From: Acidobacteria bacterium CG_4_9_14_3_um_filter_49_7
GTDB lineage: Bacteria > Acidobacteriota > Holophagae > Thermotomaculales > Thermotomaculaceae
Length of the DNA: 8,674 nucleotides
Assembly: GCA_002789615.1 (NCBI GenBank)
Contig: PFTO01000098.1
Span: 1 to 8,674 of the forward strand
Direction of reading: 5' to 3'
The position numbers and the translations under genes were made by a program. This document shows positions 5,692 through 8,674 of this stretch, one piece after another. The notes beneath the pieces are model-generated. The model made no database searches. It was not told the origin of the DNA and saw only the letters and a program-made list of their open reading frames with translations. The stretch's first letter is position 1, and each line of letters opens with the position of its first letter.

Positions 5692-5700
5692 ATTATGCCA
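5692..5700 (-). promoter_or_regulatory. Possible extended -10 promoter of cpaF
   Basis: On the minus strand TGGCATAAT (5700-5692) fits an extended -10 (TGn plus CATAAT). No good -35 is present 16-18 bp upstream. The leader would be about 25 nt, ending in AAGGGAG before the ATG pair. Tentative. Confidence 0.35.
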
Positions 5701-5762
5701 GAAGCCTTCAAGAAAATCCAGTTTTCCGACAATGAGGAAATTTAAATGAGGCTGAGTTGAGC

Positions 5763-5780
5763 GGACATGGACATGCACAT
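5763..5780 (-). repeat. Hexanucleotide array, three NNGTSC units on the minus strand
   Basis: On the plus strand GGACAT, GGACAT and GCACAT lie end to end, followed by a further ACAT. On the minus strand this reads ATGTGC, ATGTCC, ATGTCC, matching the GT-at-position-3 pattern of the other arrays. It ends 7 bp before the -35 of the tricorn promoter. Confidence 0.55.
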
Positions 5781-5787
5781 ACATTTT

Positions 5788-5817
5788 TTGAACCGGAAAC
5801 CGGGTTTTCCGTATAAT
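5788..5817 (+). promoter_or_regulatory. Sigma70-type promoter of the tricorn gene with a palindrome in the spacer
   Basis: TTGAAC (5788-5793) and a perfect TATAAT (5812-5817) are 18 bp apart; transcription would start near 5824, with a leader of about 43 nt. The spacer holds a palindrome-like sequence: AACCGG (5791-5796) opposes CCGGGTT (5800-5806), and CGGAAA (5794-5799) opposes TTTCCG (5806-5811). A regulator bound there would block polymerase, so it is a candidate operator. A second TATAAT at 5836-5841 lacks a properly spaced -35. Confidence 0.6.
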
Positions 5818-5866
5818 TGCATGTGTTAGAAAACTTATAATTATTTTGAACAGGAGGATTGCCCTT

Positions 5867-8674
5867 ATGAAGCGATTGATTCTTGTGGGGCTGTTGCTGT
5901 TTTCAGCTGGAATGTGGGGGATGGCACTGAATGACGCGAGATTGTTGCGGTTTCCGGATGTAAACGGGAATCGCGTTGTGTTTGTGTATGCGGGAGATAT
6001 CTGGACCGTTCCGATAACGGGCGGAAATGCGGTTCGGCTGACATCCCAGAAGGGACTGGAGCTGTTTCCCAAAATCTCTCCTGACGGTAAGTGGATTGCC
6101 TTTTCCGGGGAATATTCCGGATCAAGGCAGGTATATGTGATGCCGGCCGCCGGTGGAACGCCACGACAGTTGACCTGGTACAACGACGTGGGCATTATGC
6201 CACCCCGGGGCGGGTTCGATGATATTGTTCTGGATTGGACCCCGGACAGCCGGAAGATTCTGATTCGGTCCAACCGCACCCCATATGGGAAGCGCATGGG
6301 TAAATATTTTCTGGTTCCCCTGGACGGCGGACTGGAAGAACCACTGCAAATTCCAGAGTCGGGGTTTGGCAGTTTCTCTCCCGACGGTAAGGAGATATGC
6401 TACACGCCGATTTCAAGAGAATTCAGAACCTGGAAACGGTACAAAGGCGGCCGCGCCGCTGATGTCTGGACGTATGATCTTGTGAACAACACATCCAAAC
6501 GTCTGACCACATTTCCCGGCACAGACCAGATACCCCACTGGTACAAAAACGGAATCTATTTTGCGTCCGATCGCAATATGAGGTTGAATATCTACCGCTA
6601 TGATCTGCCAACCGGCGACATTAAGCAACTAACGGATTACAAAGATTTTGACGTGATGTGGCCGTCTGGCACAGGAAATGAGTTGATTTATGAAAACGGT
6701 GGCTGGTTGTATGTTCTCAACCTGGATACCGGAAAGGATTACCGCATGGTGATTAACCTGCACTTTGATAATCCCGACATCCTCCCGTACATCAAGAATG
6801 TAAAGAACAATATTTACAGTTCGGATATCTCTCCGTCAGGGAAACGAGCCGTCTTCGATGCCAGAGGTGATATTTTCACCGTACCTGAGAAGAAGGGAGT
6901 TACGTACAACCTGACTCAGACGCAGGGCGTACGGGAAGTTTTTCCTGCATGGTCACCCGACGGTCGCTGGATTTCCTATTATTCCGACATGACGGGGGAA
7001 TATGAGGTTTACGTGATTGACAAAGATGGAAAAGATGAGCCGAAACAACTCACAAAAGGGAGCCATGCCTGGAAATATCCGGCCATCTGGTCACCAGATT
7101 CCAAGTGGCTGCTTTACTCAGACCGGACACAGAAACTAAGGCTATTGAACGTGAATTCAGGCGATATCACGGTTGTTGACAAAGCTGATCGCCGAGATAT
7201 CCGGGATTACACCTTTTCTCCGGACTCCACCTGGATTGCCTATACCAAGAACGGTGTTAACGGACAGCAGGCGATCTGGGTTTACTCGCTGAAGGAGAAG
7301 AAACCCGTCCAGCTGACCGGTGACACGTTCAATGATTTCAATCCGGCATTTTCAACAGACGGAAAATTCATGTTCTTTTTGTCAGATCGTGATTTTAACC
7401 TGCAGTTTTCTTCCTTTGAGTTTAACTACGTCTACGACAAGGCCACCCGTATTTATGCGATGGCACTGACTCCATCGGTTTCGCCCCTGTTTCCGGATGA
7501 GAATGATGTTGAAAAAATCAAGGTGGAGAATAAAGAGGAAGAAAAGAGAGCAGACAAGAAAGCCGATAAAAAAATGAAGGGAAAGAAAGACATCGGGAAA
7601 TCGGTTCCCATCTCCATCGACTTCAACAATATCTCCAGTAGAGTGGTTGCGTTTCCAATGAAGGCCGCAAACTACTGGAATTTGATTGCAGTAAAAGGGG
7701 GAATCGTATACGCAGACGATGCCGGCATTCACAAGTTTGACATCAAGAATAAAAAAGATGAGGTCGTGTTGAAGGGCATCCGCGGTTGCAGCGTGTCTGC
7801 TGATGGTAACAAGATCCTGTATCGAAATCAGAAAGACTACGGAATTGTTGACCTGAAGCCTGGACAAAACGCTGGTGGTGGTTTATTGAATCTTGTCGAC
7901 CTGACCATGAAAATTGACCCGAGGAAAGAGTGGAAAGACATCTTTGTAGATGGATGGCGCATCTATCGCGACTGGTTCTATGCAAACAATATGCATGGCG
8001 TGGACTGGAATGCGATGCGGAAAAAATATGCAGCTCTTGTTCCTTATGTCAGTCATCGAGCCGATCTGGATTACATCTTCGGTGAACTGGTCGGTGAAAT
8101 GAATGTCGGTCACTCTTACGTGAATTGGGGAGATTTTCCCAGAGTAAAGCGTATAGACACGGGACTCCTGGGATGCGAATTGACGCCGGATATGAAGGCC
8201 GGGAGATATGTTATCTCGAAAATCTACGACGGACAGAATTGGGTCAAGGGGCGTCGTTCTCCGTTGACAGAACAGGGCGTCGATGTGAAAACCGGTGACC
8301 TGATTCTCAAGATCAACAGGCATGATGTAACAATAAAGGATAATCCTTTCTCATTCCTTGAAGACACTGTAGGCCATCGTCTTTCGCTGACGGTTGAAAC
8401 GCCTGGTGCCCAGAGCACCATCCGTACGGTCCTGGTGAAACCGATTGCCAGTGAGTTGGCACTTCGGTACATGGACTGGGTCAATTCCAGGCGGGCAATG
8501 GTGGACAAGCTCTCAGGTGGAAAGATCGGCTATATCCACGTTCCGGATACGTCATTTGCGGGGAATCGTGAACTTTTCAAAGGGATGTATGCCTATCATA
8601 ACAAAGAGGCATTGATCATCGATGATCGATACAATGGCGGCGGTTTTATTCCCAGTGTTATGACAGATCTGCTA
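5867..8674 (+). CDS. Tricorn-type protease with Sec signal peptide (3' end cut by the window)
   Basis: A large self-assembling serine protease of the tricorn/S41 group, expected to cut peptides outside the cytoplasm. The first 936 residues are visible. A signal peptide (MKRLILVGLLLFSAG) probably ends after Ala20 (GMA). It is followed by beta-propeller repeats of PD40/TolB type, seen as SPDGKWIAF, SPDGKEICY, SPDGRWISYY, SPDSKWLLY, SPDSTWIAY and STDGKFMFF. A Lys/Glu-rich stretch (549-578) lies between the two propellers. The second propeller is followed by the C1 region with GEMNVGHSYV, whose His749 matches the catalytic His746 of Thermoplasma tricorn. A PDZ domain spans roughly 770-850 (DVKTGDLILKIN at 806-817), and the S41 core begins at GKIGYIHV (885-892) with DDRYNGGG (919-926), the oxyanion-hole region. 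The nucleophilic Ser should fall about 40 residues past the window edge and cannot be checked. Start: AGGAGG at 5852-5857 lies 9 nt before the ATG. Divergent from cpaF with its own promoter. Periplasmic location is inferred. Confidence 0.95.
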   Translation, partial: MKRLILVGLLLFSAGMWGMALNDARLLRFPDVNGNRVVFVYAGDIWTVPITGGNAVRLTSQKGLELFPKISPDGKWIAFSGEYSGSRQVYVMPAAGGTPRQLTWYNDVGIMPPRGGFDDIVLDWTPDSRKILIRSNRTPYGKRMGKYFLVPLDGGLEEPLQIPESGFGSFSPDGKEICYTPISREFRTWKRYKGGRAADVWTYDLVNNTSKRLTTFPGTDQIPHWYKNGIYFASDRNMRLNIYRYDLPTGDIKQLTDYKDFDVMWPSGTGNELIYENGGWLYVLNLDTGKDYRMVINLHFDNPDILPYIKNVKNNIYSSDISPSGKRAVFDARGDIFTVPEKKGVTYNLTQTQGVREVFPAWSPDGRWISYYSDMTGEYEVYVIDKDGKDEPKQLTKGSHAWKYPAIWSPDSKWLLYSDRTQKLRLLNVNSGDITVVDKADRRDIRDYTFSPDSTWIAYTKNGVNGQQAIWVYSLKEKKPVQLTGDTFNDFNPAFSTDGKFMFFLSDRDFNLQFSSFEFNYVYDKATRIYAMALTPSVSPLFPDENDVEKIKVENKEEEKRADKKADKKMKGKKDIGKSVPISIDFNNISSRVVAFPMKAANYWNLIAVKGGIVYADDAGIHKFDIKNKKDEVVLKGIRGCSVSADGNKILYRNQKDYGIVDLKPGQNAGGGLLNLVDLTMKIDPRKEWKDIFVDGWRIYRDWFYANNMHGVDWNAMRKKYAALVPYVSHRADLDYIFGELVGEMNVGHSYVNWGDFPRVKRIDTGLLGCELTPDMKAGRYVISKIYDGQNWVKGRRSPLTEQGVDVKTGDLILKINRHDVTIKDNPFSFLEDTVGHRLSLTVETPGAQSTIRTVLVKPIASELALRYMDWVNSRRAMVDKLSGGKIGYIHVPDTSFAGNRELFKGMYAYHNKEALIIDDRYNGGGFIPSVMTDLL

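Noticed and set aside
4207..6297. Longer cpaF reading frame of 696 codons starting at 6297 on the minus strand
   Set aside because: The extra 212 codons overlap the tricorn gene and its promoter on the other strand and resemble no CpaF N-terminus. The FHA domain begins right after the ATG at 5661, which has a ribosome binding site.
7382..8508. Several minus-strand open frames of 80-161 codons under the tricorn gene
   Set aside because: The plus-strand frame is one uninterrupted tricorn protein with family motifs throughout; these are antisense shadows without ribosome binding sites.

Overview
The window (about 48-50% GC by eye) comes from a bacterium with strong Shine-Dalgarno sites, recognisable sigma70-type promoters and several exported proteins. 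The set is a monofunctional proline dehydrogenase, a DEAD-box RNA helicase, an FHA-CpaF secretion/pilus ATPase and a secreted tricorn-type protease. It fits a free-living, protein-degrading diderm such as an Acidobacteriota/Aminicenantes-like lineage, but no marker here fixes the phylum. That placement is inference.

Layout. Bases 1-85 carry a long stem-loop and a terminator-like hairpin, probably the end of an upstream gene outside the window. Bases 85-505 have no convincing gene, though two minus-strand frames are open over the same stretch. A TATAAT promoter at 506-534 leads into proline dehydrogenase (571-1479, +). The convergent spacer 1480-1618 holds nested inverted repeats and a good intrinsic terminator. 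The DEAD-box helicase (1619-3211, -) starts at a TTG. The divergent spacer 3212-3530 leads to a small exported protein of unknown function (3531-4073, +). Spacer 4074-4206 is low-complexity and repeat-rich. CpaF with an N-terminal FHA domain (4207-5661, -) is divergent from a tricorn-like protease (5867 to past the window end, +).

The genes do not form an operon. Each of the five has its own promoter-like region and the strands alternate, so they look like independent units. A loose theme is peptide and amino-acid use: extracytoplasmic proteolysis by the tricorn homologue and proline oxidation by ProDH. CpaF would power a Tad pilus or secretion system encoded elsewhere.

The most unusual content is between the genes. 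Four of the five intergenic regions carry short degenerate hexanucleotide arrays fitting NNGTNN in phase, twice as inverted pairs. A perfect 21-bp inverted repeat brackets the small exported-protein gene, and its right arm runs into a modular block built from GAACAC and AGGCGC units. These look like dispersed extragenic repeats. No defence system, CRISPR array, tRNA, rRNA or transposase was seen.
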